The position numbers were made by a program, and so were the translations under genes. This document shows, piece by piece, positions 32,966 to 43,600 of a stretch of 64,000 nucleotides of DNA. This stretch comes from Sipunculus nudus. Lineage: Eukaryota > Annelida > Sipuncula > Golfingiida > Sipunculidae. The notes under the pieces were generated by a model that made no database searches, was not told the origin of the DNA, and saw only the letters and a program-made list of their open reading frames with translations. How positions within the stretch are numbered: the first letter of the stretch is position 1; each line of letters begins with the position of its first letter. The stretch covers positions 43,965,327 to 44,029,326 of the forward strand of contig CM049308.1 in the NCBI GenBank assembly GCA_026874595.1, given 5' to 3'.

Positions 32966-34727
32966 CTTAGTGCTATGGATTTAATTTTCACAGCATATAC
33001 ACATAAGCATTTTATCTGTTAAAACCTGAAATTTGAAACCAATTGATCAAAAACTGTAGATATCATTCAAGTTTTCAAACATCATGTCTTGATTGTTTAC
33101 ATCAAGTCAGTATAAATGCAGTGTTCTAAGCTGTTACATAACACTATTAGTTCTGGCCTACTGCTTCCGTGAGTGTCTGGGTCAGGCAGTAATACCAGAG
33201 AGCCCCTCTCTCTCTCTCTCTCTCTCTCCCTCTCTCTCTCTCACCTAAATGCCTCCCTTCCTCCCTCCATCCAATTCTGTTGACAGGTACTAAAACCAGA
33301 TTAATTAGCTATAAATGTTGATGCAATTTAGAAATGTGAATCAACTGAAATATATACAATCACATATGTTATACCATAAATGTAACATTTTTAAACCTGG
33401 AAAAAACGATGTAATGAAAAAAAGGAATTAATGCAAATATTGTTAACATTTTTTTCCTGGCTCAGAAGAACGAGAAAAAAATGATTTGCTTTGTTTCTCC
33501 ATCTTTCTGCTTGTTTTAAATATTTAATGTTTATGAATAAACTGTTTTTCTTATAAGCAATGTTGAATTAAATTTCAAATTCTGTATGTATATGCAAGGG
33601 TCTTGTACCTCCTACCATCCCCTTCTTCACCCCACTGAGTCCTTGCTCCTTGGCACTGTGAACAATTGTTCTTTTTCTGTAGCATAAAATTTAATAATTA
33701 AAGAAAATATCTTCAGAGAGACAGACCTTGTAACTCCCATCATAACACCACCACCACCCCATCCCCCATCAAGTCATTCGACATGTGGAGTGGAGATGTT
33801 ATGGCAACTGTATACATATCATAAAACTGAAAAAAAAGGTTTATTAAATAAATTGGATCTCAATAGACTAATGTGTAAACTGTTGAACTGTCAACAGCTT
33901 ATCAAAAAGGTTACCAATGGAAAAGCAAGGTCAGATCTCAAAATATTATTTGCAAAAATTTCTTAAATCATATCAACCATCTATGGCCTAGATTACCTCA
34001 TCCTCTCAAACTTTATCTACATTTCATTACATTTTAGATTTTAACCCTCAAGGTGTTTAAGTACTGTTGAATGCTCCATCCCCCCCCCCCCCTCTCTCTC
34101 TCCTTTTCTCTACATCCAGTCCTCCTTGCTGCCCTCACTATTCACTTCTCCGAACCCTATCCCAATGTCAGTCTCAGTTAACAAGAACAAGATGAATAAG
34201 ATATATTCATATTTTTGTATTTTGTTTAAATATTTGTCCATAGGTACCTATGTACATGCCATAAATTATGTCAGTATTGTGTAATAAGTAGAAATGGTGG
34301 GCATCAAAATAATGTATGTCAATACCGAAGAGATATCATGTCATACAGTCACAAATTCATAAATCCCCTCATCAGCATAGTTTATCATTACATTATATCT
34401 GTCAAATTGAAAACTTGCAGACTTCCATACACTTTATATCCTTCAACATATAGCCTTATCATCATTCTAAAACTGCTTAGTATACTCTCATTGCATTCAT
34501 ATTTGCTCAAATAAATTGCTTTTTTTCGACCCCTCCCAAAAAAATAAAAAATAAACTTCTATATTTTACTCCATATTAATCCATCAGTCAGGTTAATTCA
34601 TATTTATCATTTACTTACATGTTACATTTTATTCCTTTTTAATAGCCCAACATGTCCATGATATCCATGAGCTTTATCGGCTCAATATAGTATCACAATA
34701 GTAATACATTTATAGTCCAATCATGAT
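32966..34727. other. AT-rich spacer with microsatellites
   Basis: No gene recognised. Contains a CT run at 33203-33241 (with CCTCCCTTCCTCCCTCC after it), a C run at about 34080-34092 followed by CT repeats, and the 34215-34300 segment resembling 27925-27990. Otherwise featureless. Confidence 0.5.
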
Positions 34728-34872
34728 CAGCTGAGCACCGTGACCCATGGGTCCCTTGTTTTTAAAAGGTAGGAAATGTTTTTTTTTTTGGTACAACATG
34801 GGAAAAGCCTCAACTATTTTCAAAGCACCCAAGGTTTAAAAAAAGGGACCCATTGGTCACGGCGCTCAGCTG
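34728..34872. mobile_element. 145-bp palindromic MITE
   Basis: The left end CAGCTGAGCACCGTGACC continues as CATGGGTCCCTT. The right end is its inverted copy with three or four mismatches, giving arms of about 38 bp around a core with a poly-T run. No clear target duplication. No protein. Confidence 0.75.
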
Positions 34873-35839
34873 TTATTTATAATCATAAATATGATTTAAA
34901 AGAAGGGGTAGACAAATGTTGGTTTGGTGTAGTAATTAGTCCGCCACGTACGGACTCCATTTATCTGTGATACGGAGTCCGACCGTCTGGCGGTGAGAGT
35001 TCACCCTGCCGTTCATTGAAGGACCTGTAACATGAATTACCACTGCTTGTTGTGCGATAGAGAAACAATCTTGTATTTATATATAGAAATAAACTTTTTA
35101 TGTATCAAATTAAATCGAAATATCACCTTTATGTGCGCCTGTAAATGTTTTTTTATCCTTTGAACTGCCGGGGTTCAGATGTTGCATGCCAACTGGACAC
35201 AGCCGGAAAAGGAATCCCATGCAAATTAGGTGGGCAATCTATGCAAAAGATGAATTCAGGGGGGCTTTTCCCAGTAATGCCAGTGCCGTGCACTAGGATA
35301 GACCATATTTTCATAAGCATCCTTCCCATCATACATCGCTTGTTGTCAATGATGCTAAATTCCTATTGGTTGTTCCAACCGGAAGGCGCCATCGGCCAGA
35401 CGGAGACGATGCAATATCTGACTTCATCCAGAGTAAGTGCCCATACTTTATTAATGCTGATCATCCAGCAAATTTTTTGGTCCCAACGGAGTCTAAGCAT
35501 CTGTAACAATTATAATATGTGGGGTTTGTTTGGTGTCCTCACGCTTCACAAGGCATATACGTGTCTGAGGGTCTGTACGGATCCGTACAAACTTAGATAG
35601 TATAGACTCTCCCCGCCAGAGGCTGCAGCGCTTGTATTGTTTACTATGTCAGCGCTGCAAGACTGCAGCAATGTAGTAATATAAACGGATTTATGAGGAT
35701 GTTGGTGTTCAACTCAAGTTAAGTAAAGATTTTGATAAAATTCCTTGGAGAGGGAAAAGGACTGGTCATTTATATTATTAACATTTGGAAAAGGACTGCT
35801 ATTTGTAACAGTATATGTGTTTTACGACATGACGTAAAG
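34873..35839. other. Unassigned segment upstream of element B
   Basis: No recognised gene. A hairpin at 34951-34980 pairs GGACTCC with GGAGTCC. An open frame of 151 codons (35145-35600) has no recognisable motif. Within it an ATG near 35408 is followed by AGA and GTAAGTGCC, a donor-like site, so a first exon is possible but unsupported. A short inverted pair GCGCTTGTATTG and GCGCTGCAAGACTGCAGC lies near 35628-35665. Confidence 0.4.
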
Positions 35840-36058
35840 TGTCATAACGAGATCGAACCACCTTACGGCATTCAGTGTGCCATGCTCATGTAGTGATAGA
35901 CTGGTACCCCGCTCTATTATGGCCACACATGCTCTAGGTCTATGCTTGGCTGAGGGCCTTAATAGAGCAGGGTACCAGTCTAATGTAGTGACAGAAGTGA
36001 CATTAAACTGGACTTTAAACAAGCCAGGTGTTGTGTTATTTGGCCACATCACATGACA
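35840..36058 (+). repeat. 5' LTR of element B, with MITE insertion
   Basis: Bounded by the inverted pair TGTCAT and ATGACA, the TG...CA ends expected of an LTR. The last 58 bp are nearly identical to 43543-43600 (one difference seen, GGCCAC against GGCAAC). Its own length is about 124 bp without the 86-bp MITE and 9-bp duplication. Start chosen by the inverted terminal hexamers. Confidence 0.7.
35897..35982. mobile_element. 86-bp MITE with 9-bp target duplication
   Basis: Ends TAGACTGGTACCCCGCTC and the inverted copy with one mismatch over 23 bp (28 bp with two mismatches). Flanked on both sides by ATGTAGTGA (35888-35896 and 35983-35991). A 9-bp duplication fits Mutator-like elements best, though the superfamily cannot be settled. 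Almost the entire element folds as one hairpin. Confidence 0.88.
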
Positions 36059-36078
36059 TGGTGGCAGCGCGGGATCGG
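36059..36078 (+). promoter_or_regulatory. Candidate primer binding site (element B)
   Basis: TGGTGGCAGCGCGGGATC follows the LTR end with no gap, the usual place where the tRNA primer pairs. The matching tRNA was not determined. Confidence 0.6.
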
Positions 36079-36252
36079 GTAACAGTTGTGGAGTTTAATG
36101 ACTGATACCATTTCGCTGTCGTAAGTACCTTAAACGCTAGCGCACCCGTTTTTGCCGGACTTTTCTCGCCGTGAACGAACCGCCATAACTGTTACAATAG
36201 TTTGACTGTTGACCCACAGGGGTCTCTACTGTGCAATACAATAGCCTAGCAT

Positions 36253-37058
36253 ATGCCACAAATGGACTGGCGCTCAAGTAACGTAGCTGAGTGTTTTAAG
36301 ATATTTAAGCAGCGCTGTGAATTGTATTTTAAGCTAAAAAAACATTCAGGGCGAGACAGCTGTTACGCACATTCTTCTCGCTGTAGGAGAGGAAGGTCTT
36401 CGTAGGTATAACACCTGGGACTTAACAGCTGATGAAAGACGTGACCCGGCAGTTATATGGGCGAAATTTGATGAACAGTTAGAGCCTACGGAAAACTTTC
36501 GTATCTGTCGTTTGAAACTGCTCCATTATAAGCAGAACAGGGATGAAACTCTTGATGATTTTATCACCAGATGTCGCCAGTTGTCACTAAAATGTGAATT
36601 TACCCCTGAGGAGCTAGACGAAAGGCTGGTAGAGCAGATAATTGCCAGCACGCCTATAGTTGACTATCAGAAAGAACTTTTAGCAAAGCCAAATGGATAT
36701 TCCTTGGAGGAAACTCTGCAGCTTGGTCGGACTTATGAGGCTGCTACTGCTCATTTCAAGCAGCTCCATGAAATGGAGTCACCTCCATCTGCTGTTGTTC
36801 ATCATATGAGATCTGAACCAACCAGATCTAGGAAAGGTTGTGTTTATTGTGGTGGATTTCACAAATCTCGACAGAGAGATAAATGCCCAGCATACGGAAC
36901 CACATGTCGCGCCTGCGGAAAAAAGATCACTGGGCTAAAGTATGCAAGAGCAGCCGTAGGAGCAGCCATAGACGACAACGTAGGGGTGGCTCTAGACCCA
37001 GGTACAAAATGAAAGGCATAACTCCACAAATCAACAAGCAGAGGTACACGCTGTACAG
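36253..37058 (+). pseudogene. Gag of element B, cut by element C
   Basis: Starts at ATG 36253 (MPQMDWRSSN). A frameshift near 36350 leads into the long open part, with the pattern FDEQLEP and LKLLHYKQNRDETLDDF common in invertebrate gypsy Gag. Two consecutive cysteine clusters end it: CVYCGGFHKSRQRDKC (about 36837-36886) and CRAC with a following Gly-Lys-Lys, His and Cys in the next frame. A frameshift at about 36930 leads into an Arg-rich tail. The sequence is broken at 37063 by the nested element and resumes at 41073. Confidence 0.85.
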
Positions 37059-37063
37059 CACAC

Positions 37064-37879
37064 TGACACAAATGTGCTACCCGCCTAGTGTATGTCAAGT
37101 GGAATTTAATAAAATAATGAAATAAGTTAGGGAAAACATAATTTCTATGGTGCATTAACAGTTTATATTAAATTGGAATATCAGGTCATACAGTGTAGTT
37201 GGAGAGACGGAGTTAATAATATTTGGTAAAGTTGTCAGCTGTTGTTGTCATCCTGTTTGTTTACATCGGTGCCGACGACGCTGGTGGATTATCTCATAGT
37301 ATATTGTATATTATGTAAGTAAATGGACTTACTGTACCATGATTTATTATAATTAGATGACAGAAGGTTCTAGAGAATTCAGGCAATGTGTAATTTCCAA
37401 TAGGTAAATTATAGAAAATCCCGTAGGTGCTAGTCTTAACAAGAAACGACTTGATTATTCTAGAGACTTCTAGAAGTTTCGGTTACCCAGGTATAAATAA
37501 GGCGGTGTCAAGGCCGGTCAGGGAGGAAGAGAAGTGAATGAATTTGGAAGTTACCGTCAACTGGTGACAGGTCGTTTTATGTCAACGACGGATTAGTAGA
37601 ACACCGAGCGGGGTGTGTTATAAATTCCGCGAGGACAGTATTAGTCCTGGAGAGAATATAGATAGTTGTAGCCGGTCAGGGCGTCAGAAGATATACGTGA
37701 TTGGTATTTGTTGAAGACGTTGTTATAGTGAGATTGGAGCCAGTCAACGACGACGGTGGCCAATTGTTGGATGTTACCGGAATAAACCGTGTTCTTCAGT
37801 TCAGACAACGAGTGGTATTTTGGACTTTTCAGTGTGAAAGAACTCGGGAATATATGTCCGCTGCGTGTGTGGTGTGACA
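37064..37879 (+). repeat. 5' LTR of element C
   Basis: 816 bp, starting TGACACAAATGTGC and ending GGTGTGACA. It holds TATAAATA at 37492-37499 and AATAAA at 37781-37786, placing the promoter and polyadenylation signal in the usual order. About 98.5% identical by eye to 40253-41067. Confidence 0.95.
37492..37499 (+). promoter_or_regulatory. TATA box in the 5' LTR of element C
   Basis: TATAAATA, about 290 bp before the AATAAA of the same LTR; conserved in the 3' LTR at 40681-40688. Confidence 0.7.
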
Positions 37880-37887
37880 TATATAAG

Positions 37888-37905
37888 TGGGGGCCCGTCC
37901 GGTGA
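37888..37905 (+). promoter_or_regulatory. Candidate tRNA-Pro-type primer binding site (element C)
   Basis: TGGGGGCCCGTCCGGTGA starts 8 bp after the LTR end. The first 15 bases resemble the 3' end complement of tRNA-Pro used by many retroelements, with one difference. Assignment is from memory of such sites. Confidence 0.6.
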
Positions 37906-38050
37906 CAGACAGCGGAAGAAATCAAGTGGAAATTCAACAGATCCAAGTGTGGATTGGGCGATAATCGGCAAGATACGTAAAATCCAGAGGTACTTTTGCC
38001 AGAAGTCGGTATCATTCCTATAGTAGCCAGATCGACTGTGCTGCAACAAC

Positions 38051-39317
38051 ATGGCAACTACAGTCCAGCAGTTGATTAAAGTTGGCCTAGAGTTGGGATA
38101 CGAAGGCCCTGCATTGCTAGAATTTGTGAAGGAACAGCATGCCGCCGACAGGGAAGAAAGGCAAAGAGAGAGAAAAAGAGAGAGGAAGAGAGAGGAAGCG
38201 CAAAGACAGAGAGAAAGAGAGGAGGCTGAGAGACAGAGAGAGAGGGAACAAGCAGCCAGAGAAGAGAGAGAGAGACAGAGGGAAATAGAAGAGAGAGAGA
38301 GAGAGACAGAGGGAAATAGAAGAGAGAGAGAGACAGAGAGAAATTGACGAAAGAGATAGACAGAGAAAAATTGAAAGTGAACAAGCAGCAAGAGAAGAAA
38401 GAGAGAGAGAAAGACAACATGAACTCCTCATGTTGGAAAGAAGACTCCAGCTGCAAGAGAGGACTGCTCAGCCCCAGAATCCTGTGATGACAGCAGATGT
38501 TCGCTGCCCTGAATTACCTAGATTCACCGAGAGAGATGACCTAGACAGCTACTTGATGAGGTTCGAAAGATTTGCTGAACAAGCCAAGTGGAAAAGAGAT
38601 TCATGGTCAACTCGTCTATCAGCTCTTCTGACAGGCAAGGTTTTGGACTGTTATAGTCGTTTATCCAATAGTCAGTGTTTAGATTACGATGTTGTAAAGA
38701 CAGCCTTGTTAAATAGATATGGGTATACAGAAGATGGTTTCAGGGTTAAGTTTAGAGAGTGTAAGCCAGAGGACTCTGAGAGTCCAGGTCAATTTATTGT
38801 GAGACTGCAGGGTTATTTGGATAGATGGGTAGAGTTGTCTCATACAAAGAGTACATTTGAGGAACTCTGTAACTTAGTAGTAAAAGAGCAATTTATTAAC
38901 TCTTGTCCCAGTGATTTAGCTGTACACTTGCGTCAGGAAGCCCCAGCTTCTTTGTCAGATTTGGCTGGTTTGGCAGAAAATTTCTTAGTTGCGAGGAACA
39001 GACAACTTGCATGTAAACAACAACCTGTTAGGTGGAATGTAAATCGTTACCCACCGAGTGGCCAGACAATGTCAAACAGGCCGTTACATTGTAATGCAGT
39101 TAGGATTGTAGGTCAAGAAGTATCTGACCGTAAAGTGAAGGATAAAGAGATCCGTTGTTACAAATGTGGGAAAATTGGTCATGTAGCATGGAGGTGTAGA
39201 AACTGTTTTAAATGTGGGAGGCCTGGTCATATAGCACGGAATTGTAAGGGGTGCTATAATTGTGGAGTAATTGGTCATCTTGCACGAGATTTGCAAGAAA
39301 TTGTCTACACAGGATAA
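38051..39317 (+). pseudogene. Gag of element C: coiled-coil, capsid-like region and zinc knuckles
   Basis: Starts at ATG 38051 (MATTVQQLIK). A Glu/Arg-rich coiled coil of about 100 residues encoded by a GAGAGA-type tract follows (38150-38415), with a frameshift at about 38345. The next block has the pattern [20 protein letters not shown] and [17 protein letters not shown], resembling the SCAN/capsid-type Gag of some vertebrate and invertebrate elements. Three knuckles follow: [28 protein letters not shown], and [13 protein letters not shown], in which the last Cys is lost because an extra T near 39290 shifts the frame. Confidence 0.88.
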
Positions 39318-39784
39318 TGAGAGTGATGAAGATAAAGTAAGCCAGAGAAATACTCAGGCTGTGATTCACTCAGGTGTTGCATGTATAAGTGTAGATGAGA
39401 CTGCGGAGGTTCAGTCTGAAGGTCAAGTACAAGTAGCCCAGGGTAGAGTGGGCGATAGTGATGTTAAAGGTGATGAGAGACACCGGTTGTGATGGTGTTA
39501 TTTTAAGGAATGGTCTGGTAGGTAAAGACCAGCTGTTAAATAAGGACATTCGTGTCATTGGTTTTAATCGGCGTGGGAGTGTACATCGTATGGCGAGGAT
39601 AAACATAGACACACGGTACTATGTAGGTAGTGTAGAAGCCGCTTGTGTCGATGATCCCATGTTTGATTTGATTATTGGTAATGTTGAGGGGGTACGTGAA
39701 GATCCAGACCCTAAGTGGCATGTCAGCGGTGTAGTGACAGGGCCAGAGATAAGACGTAAAACCAAGAAGAGGAAGAAAATCTAA
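39271..39784 (+). pseudogene. Protease region of element C
   Basis: Continues from Gag after the shift (to 39492), then in a further frame from 39458. Active site MRDTGCDGVILRNGLV at about 39473-39520, and DLIIGNVEG at about 39667-39693 forming the second conserved protease element. A basic stretch (RRKTKKRKK) closes it. Asp-Thr-Gly-Cys is a variant of the usual Asp-Thr-Gly-Ser/Ala but retains the catalytic Asp. Confidence 0.8.
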
Positions 39785-39884
39785 TTTGGTTAGATGTTAC
39801 AGGAATTGATAAAATGTGAAAATCAATTCAAGGTAGTAAAAACAATGCAGCTGACTTCTTAAGTCGAGTTGTGTAGGTAGATCT
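39785..39884 (+). pseudogene. RNase H C-terminal tail of element C
   Basis: GSKNNAADFLSRVV followed by a stop matches the closing Ala-Asp-x-Leu-Ser-Arg block of gypsy RNase H. It lies less than 100 bp after the protease, so RT, connection and most of RNase H are deleted. Confidence 0.75.
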
Positions 39885-40252
39885 GAAACAGATAGTGTAA
39901 TCTGTAAACAGAGGTTAAACATGTTACACTATGTATATATGACTCATGAGATGATGGTGCTGTGTTATGAGTATTATGAGGTTGCATTACGTAATTGTAT
40001 GTATGTTTCATGACGTTAAAATATTATGAGAGCATATTGTTCTACATGCGTTGAGTAGTTACAAATAGCAGAACCATTATTTGGGTACACACATGTAAGC
40101 AATGTTATACTGAGGATACAAGGTCATGAATGTGTTTAATGGAAACTTGAAATTTACATGATGATGCATTTGATGTGTAACAGTACACATTTGTGTTTTT
40201 GTTAGGTACTGGAAAAATATCTTTCAGAGATTTTTCTTAAGGGGGGGGCGTG
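39885..40252 (+). other. 3' untranslated region and polypurine tract (element C)
   Basis: Non-coding, with no integrase remnant detected. Ends in TTAAGGGGGGGGCGTG directly before the LTR start at 40253. Confidence 0.75.
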
Positions 40253-41067
40253 TGACACAAATGTGCTACCCGCCTAGTGTATGTCAAGTGGAATTTCATA
40301 AAATAATGAAATAAGTTAGGGAAAACATAATTTCTATGGTGCATTAACAGTTTATATTAAATTGGAATATCAGATCATAAAGTGTAGTTGGAGAGACGGA
40401 GTTAATAATATTTGGTAAAGTTGTCAGCTGTTGTTGTCATCCTGTTTGTTTACATCGGTGCCGACGGCGCTGGTGGATTATCTCATAGTATATTGTATAT
40501 TATGTAAGTAAATGGACTTACTGTACCATGATTTATTATAATTAGATGACAGAAGGTTCTAGAGAATTCAGGCAATGTGTAATTTCCAATAGGTAAATTC
40601 TAGAAAATCCCGTAGGTGCTAGTCTTAACAAGAAACGACTTGATTATTCTAGAGACTTCTAGAAGTTTCGGTTACCTAGGTATAAATAAGGCGGTGTCAA
40701 GGCCGGTCAGGGAGGAAGAGAAGTGAATGAATTTGGAAGTTACCGTCAACTGGTGACAGGTCGTTTTATGTCAACGACGGATTAGTAGAACACCGAGCAG
40801 GGTGTGTTATAAATTCCGCGAGGACAGTATTAGTCCTGGAGAGAATATAGATAGTTGTAGCCGATCAGGGCGTCAGAAGATATACGTGATTGGTATTTGT
40901 TGAAACATTGTTATTGTGAGATTGGAGCCAGTCAACGACGACGGTGGCCAATTGTTGGATGTTACCTGAATAAACCGTGTTCTTCAGTTCAGACAACGAG
41001 TGGTATTTTGGACTTTTCAGTGTGAAAGAACTCGGGAATATATGTCCGCTGCGTGTGTGGTGTGACA
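40253..41067 (+). repeat. 3' LTR of element C
   Basis: 815 bp with the same ends as the 5' LTR, TATAAATA at 40681 and AATAAA at 40969. Differences from the 5' copy include AATTTCATAA for AATTTAATAA and a short indel near 40903. Confidence 0.95.
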
Positions 41068-41072
41068 CACAC

Positions 41073-42459
41073 AACTCAGGAGAATGACTTTGATACATTC
41101 ACTTTTGCTAGTGTCAACACATCGGACAGTCAAAATCGCGATGAAGCATACGCTTCAGTTTAGATTAAGGTGTCAAGTCTGCCAGGGATACACAACCTAA
41201 GGCTTAAAGTCGACACTGCGGCACAGGCCAACACATTGCCGTTTAGAATATTCAGACGCATGTTTCCAGACCAGCTGGCACCAGACGGATACCCGAGAGT
41301 GACTAATCAAGAGCAGCCACCGCAGACAAAGCTTACTGCTTACAATGGAACTGACATTCCATGTTACGGTAATACCACAATTGCATGTCAATATGAATCA
41401 AGTGACTGGCATGATGCCAACTTTTTCATTGTCGATGTTGAGGGACCAGCTGTGATAGGATTGCCTTCATGTATCCAACTTCACTTAGTGACACTTCATT
41501 GCGCCATTTCAACCGGTCCACCAGTGACAAATGTGAATGATTTAGTTAGCATGTACCCTGACCGTTTCGATACGATTGGATCATTCCCCGGTGAAGTGAA
41601 GCTCACTGTGGATTTGTCTGTGCAGCCACATGTTGACCCTCCGCGTAAAACGCCTATAGCCTTGAAAGAGGACATTGAGAAAGAACTCAACTATATGGAG
41701 TCAGCCCAGGTTTTCCGCAAAGTAACAGAACCAACAGACTGGGTATCTAGTTTGGCGTACTCCAGAAAGAGCAGCGGTGCTCTACGGATCTGCTTAGACC
41801 CACGACATCTCAACCAAGCGCTCAAACGGCCATACCACAAAATCCCTACAGTAGAGAAACTGACGTACAAATTCAGTGGAGCAAAGTATTTGAGCAAACT
41901 AGATGCACGATCTGGCTATTGGTCCGTCCACTTGGATCCAGAATCACAATTGCTAACCACATTCCAAACGCCTTTTGGCCGGTATTGTTTTAACAGATTA
42001 CCCTTTGGCTTGTCTGTGTCACAGGACATTTTTCAGCAACGAATGGATTGTATTTTAGATCAGTGCAGAGGGGCCATAGGAATATCGGACGATGTTGTGG
42101 TTTACGGCAGCACAAAGGAAGAACATGATAGCAATTTACATCAACTCATGCGTGTCGCTCGACAGAATGGTCTTGTGTTCAACTCGGACAATCACAAATG
42201 TGCTATAAAACAGTCAAGTATCACATTCTTCGGCATGGTTTCCAGTGCTGATGGGGTAAAGCCTCATCCTGACAGAGTCGAGGATATAGTGAACATGCCA
42301 ACGCCAACAAACAAAAAACAGCTGCAGGAGTACCTCGGGATGGTGACATATTTATCCCCATTCATCCAGAACTTGTCAAAGAATGCAGCTACACTGCGCG
42401 ATTTGCTCAAGGACAGTTTAGAATTTATTTGGGATGCTAACCACCAAGAAATGTTTTGA
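41073..42459 (+). pseudogene. Protease and reverse transcriptase of element B
   Basis: The protease active site reads KVDTAAQANTLP (about 41203-41238), in which the second residue after Asp is Ala, not the invariant Gly. The RT has LDARSGYWSVHLD (about 41905-41940), LPFGLSVSQDIFQQRMD (about 41998-42049) and the catalytic ISDDVVVYG (about 42082-42108), then ITFFGMVSSADGVKPHPD in the thumb. It is open for 429 codons from 41170, and the frame ends at a stop after a shift near 42450. RT copies the element RNA; this is the only RT palm that is intact in the window. Confidence 0.93.
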
Positions 42460-43173
42460 TGCTCTGAAGGACCTTATCACTAAAGAAATAACATTGCCGT
42501 ATTTTGATGTGATTAAGACGCCAGTATTACATGTTGATGCAAGTACCCTTGGACTTGACGCAGCTTTGGTACAAGACAATATCCGATAGCCTACGCATCA
42601 AAGAACCTATCAGCTGCTGAGAAAAACTATGCGTGCATTGAGAGGGAGCTACGCGCAATTGTTTTTGGCATTCAGCGCTTCCACACATATTTGTTTGGCA
42701 GGAAATTTGTGGTGCTAACTGGCCACAAACCTTTGGAGATGATATACCGCAAACCGCTGACCTGTGCACCGCCAAGACTCCAAAGAATGTTTCTGAAAAT
42801 ACAAGGCTATAACCTTGATTTGCAATACAGACCAGGCACTGAAATGACACTTGCAGATACACTGTCACGTTTGCCAAACGCTTGCAAATCCGAGCCTATT
42901 GATCTTGACATACGCGTAGACCTGGTATGCTTCAGCAGAAACAAATTACAGAAACTTCAGAATGCAACTGAAGCAGACTCCGTTCTGGCTAAGTTATCGC
43001 AAACAATAACAACTGGATGGCCGAGCCGCATGAAAGAACTACCAGAGTTGCTCCGCCAGTTCTGGGCATACCGTGATGAGCTTTCAGTTGAGAACGGTTT
43101 AGTGCTCAACGGATCGCGTATAGTCGTACCAGCATCTGAGCAGAGTGAAATTCTAGACCAATTGCATTATTAG
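42440..43173 (+). pseudogene. RNase H and linker of element B
   Basis: After the frameshift near 42450 the frame has VLHVDASTLG (about 42527), IAYASKNLSAAEKNYACIEREL and TGHKPLEMIY, then ADTLSRL at about 42855. A frameshift lies near 42580 (between AALVQDN and IAYASK). It would remove RNA from the RNA-DNA hybrid. It ends at a TAG at 43171-43173 inside the integrase zinc finger. Confidence 0.9.
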
Positions 43174-43548
43174 CATCCAGGGACAGAAAAAATGAAATTG
43201 CGGGCTAGAGACACTGTATTTTGGCCAAAGATCAACAAAGACATTGACATAACACTTATGCAATGCACTACTTGTCAACGGCATAAACCCTCACAGCCGT
43301 ACGAGACACTCATGCCACATGATATTCCCAGTCGGTCCTGGGAAGTTATTGGTACTGATCTCTTCCATTTTGATGGTAGCGAATGGCTTTTGATCGCTGA
43401 CTCTTACTCCAAATATCCGATTGTGAAAAAGATGCCGTCGCCGTGCACCAGCAATGCGGTAATTTCATCAACAAAGCAAGTATTCAGTGAATTCGGCATA
43501 CCTAGCAAAGTTATGAGTGACAATGGTGGTCACTTAGAGTCACATTAA
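43174..43548 (+). pseudogene. Integrase of element B, truncated after the second catalytic Asp
   Basis: The zinc finger His is split by the TAG (QLHY stop HPG), with the Cys pair in CTTCQRHK (about 43267-43290). The core has the first Asp in IGTDLFHFDG (about 43351) and the second in MSDNGGHLE (about 43513-43539). There the sequence switches to LTR (CACATTAAAC) at about 43543. The catalytic Glu and the C-terminal domain are missing. The joint has short microhomology with the LTR (AGTCACATT against AGTGACATT). Confidence 0.9.
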
Positions 43549-43600
43549 ACTGGACTTTAAACAAGCCAGGTGTTGTGTTATTTGGCAACATCACATGACA
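43543..43600 (+). repeat. 3' LTR fragment of element B
   Basis: 58 bp matching the final 58 bp of the 5' LTR (36001-36058) with one difference noticed. Confidence 0.9.

Larger units (their letters stand above)
37064..41067 (+). mobile_element. LTR retrotransposon C (gag-protease, pol mostly deleted), nested in B
   Basis: Complete insertion: LTRs 37064-37879 and 40253-41067, 5-bp target duplication CACAC at 37059-37063 and 41068-41072, tRNA primer site and polypurine tract. The interior of 2.37 kb has Gag, protease, and only the last dozen or so codons of RNase H. RT and integrase are gone. A pol stop comes immediately after the RNase H end and before the 3' untranslated region. That fits either a deleted standard element or a Gmr1-type order with integrase before RT. 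The LTRs differ at about a dozen sites by eye, so the insertion is fairly young. Confidence 0.93.
35840..43600 (+). mobile_element. Ty3/gypsy retrotransposon B, interrupted and 3'-deleted
   Basis: 5' LTR 35840-36058, primer site, gag with paired zinc knuckles, then (after nested element C) protease, RT, RNase H and integrase. It ends with only the last 58 bp of the 3' LTR (43543-43600), fused directly into the integrase core. Without the nested 4,004-bp element plus one CACAC, and the 95-bp MITE insertion, the remaining element is about 3.65 kb. The flanks TAAAG and CTATT do not match, so the ends were rearranged or the insertion is old. The Gag and protease style resembles invertebrate Mag-like lineages; this is inference. 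Confidence 0.88.

Noticed and set aside
35145-35600. 151-codon frame with a donor-like site inside
   Set aside because: No motif, no homology I can recognise and no acceptor or continuing exon. Kept only as a note in the spacer entry.
38076-38456. Three overlapping Ser/Leu-rich minus-strand frames
   Set aside because: They are the antisense of the GAGA-type coiled-coil region of Gag in element C.
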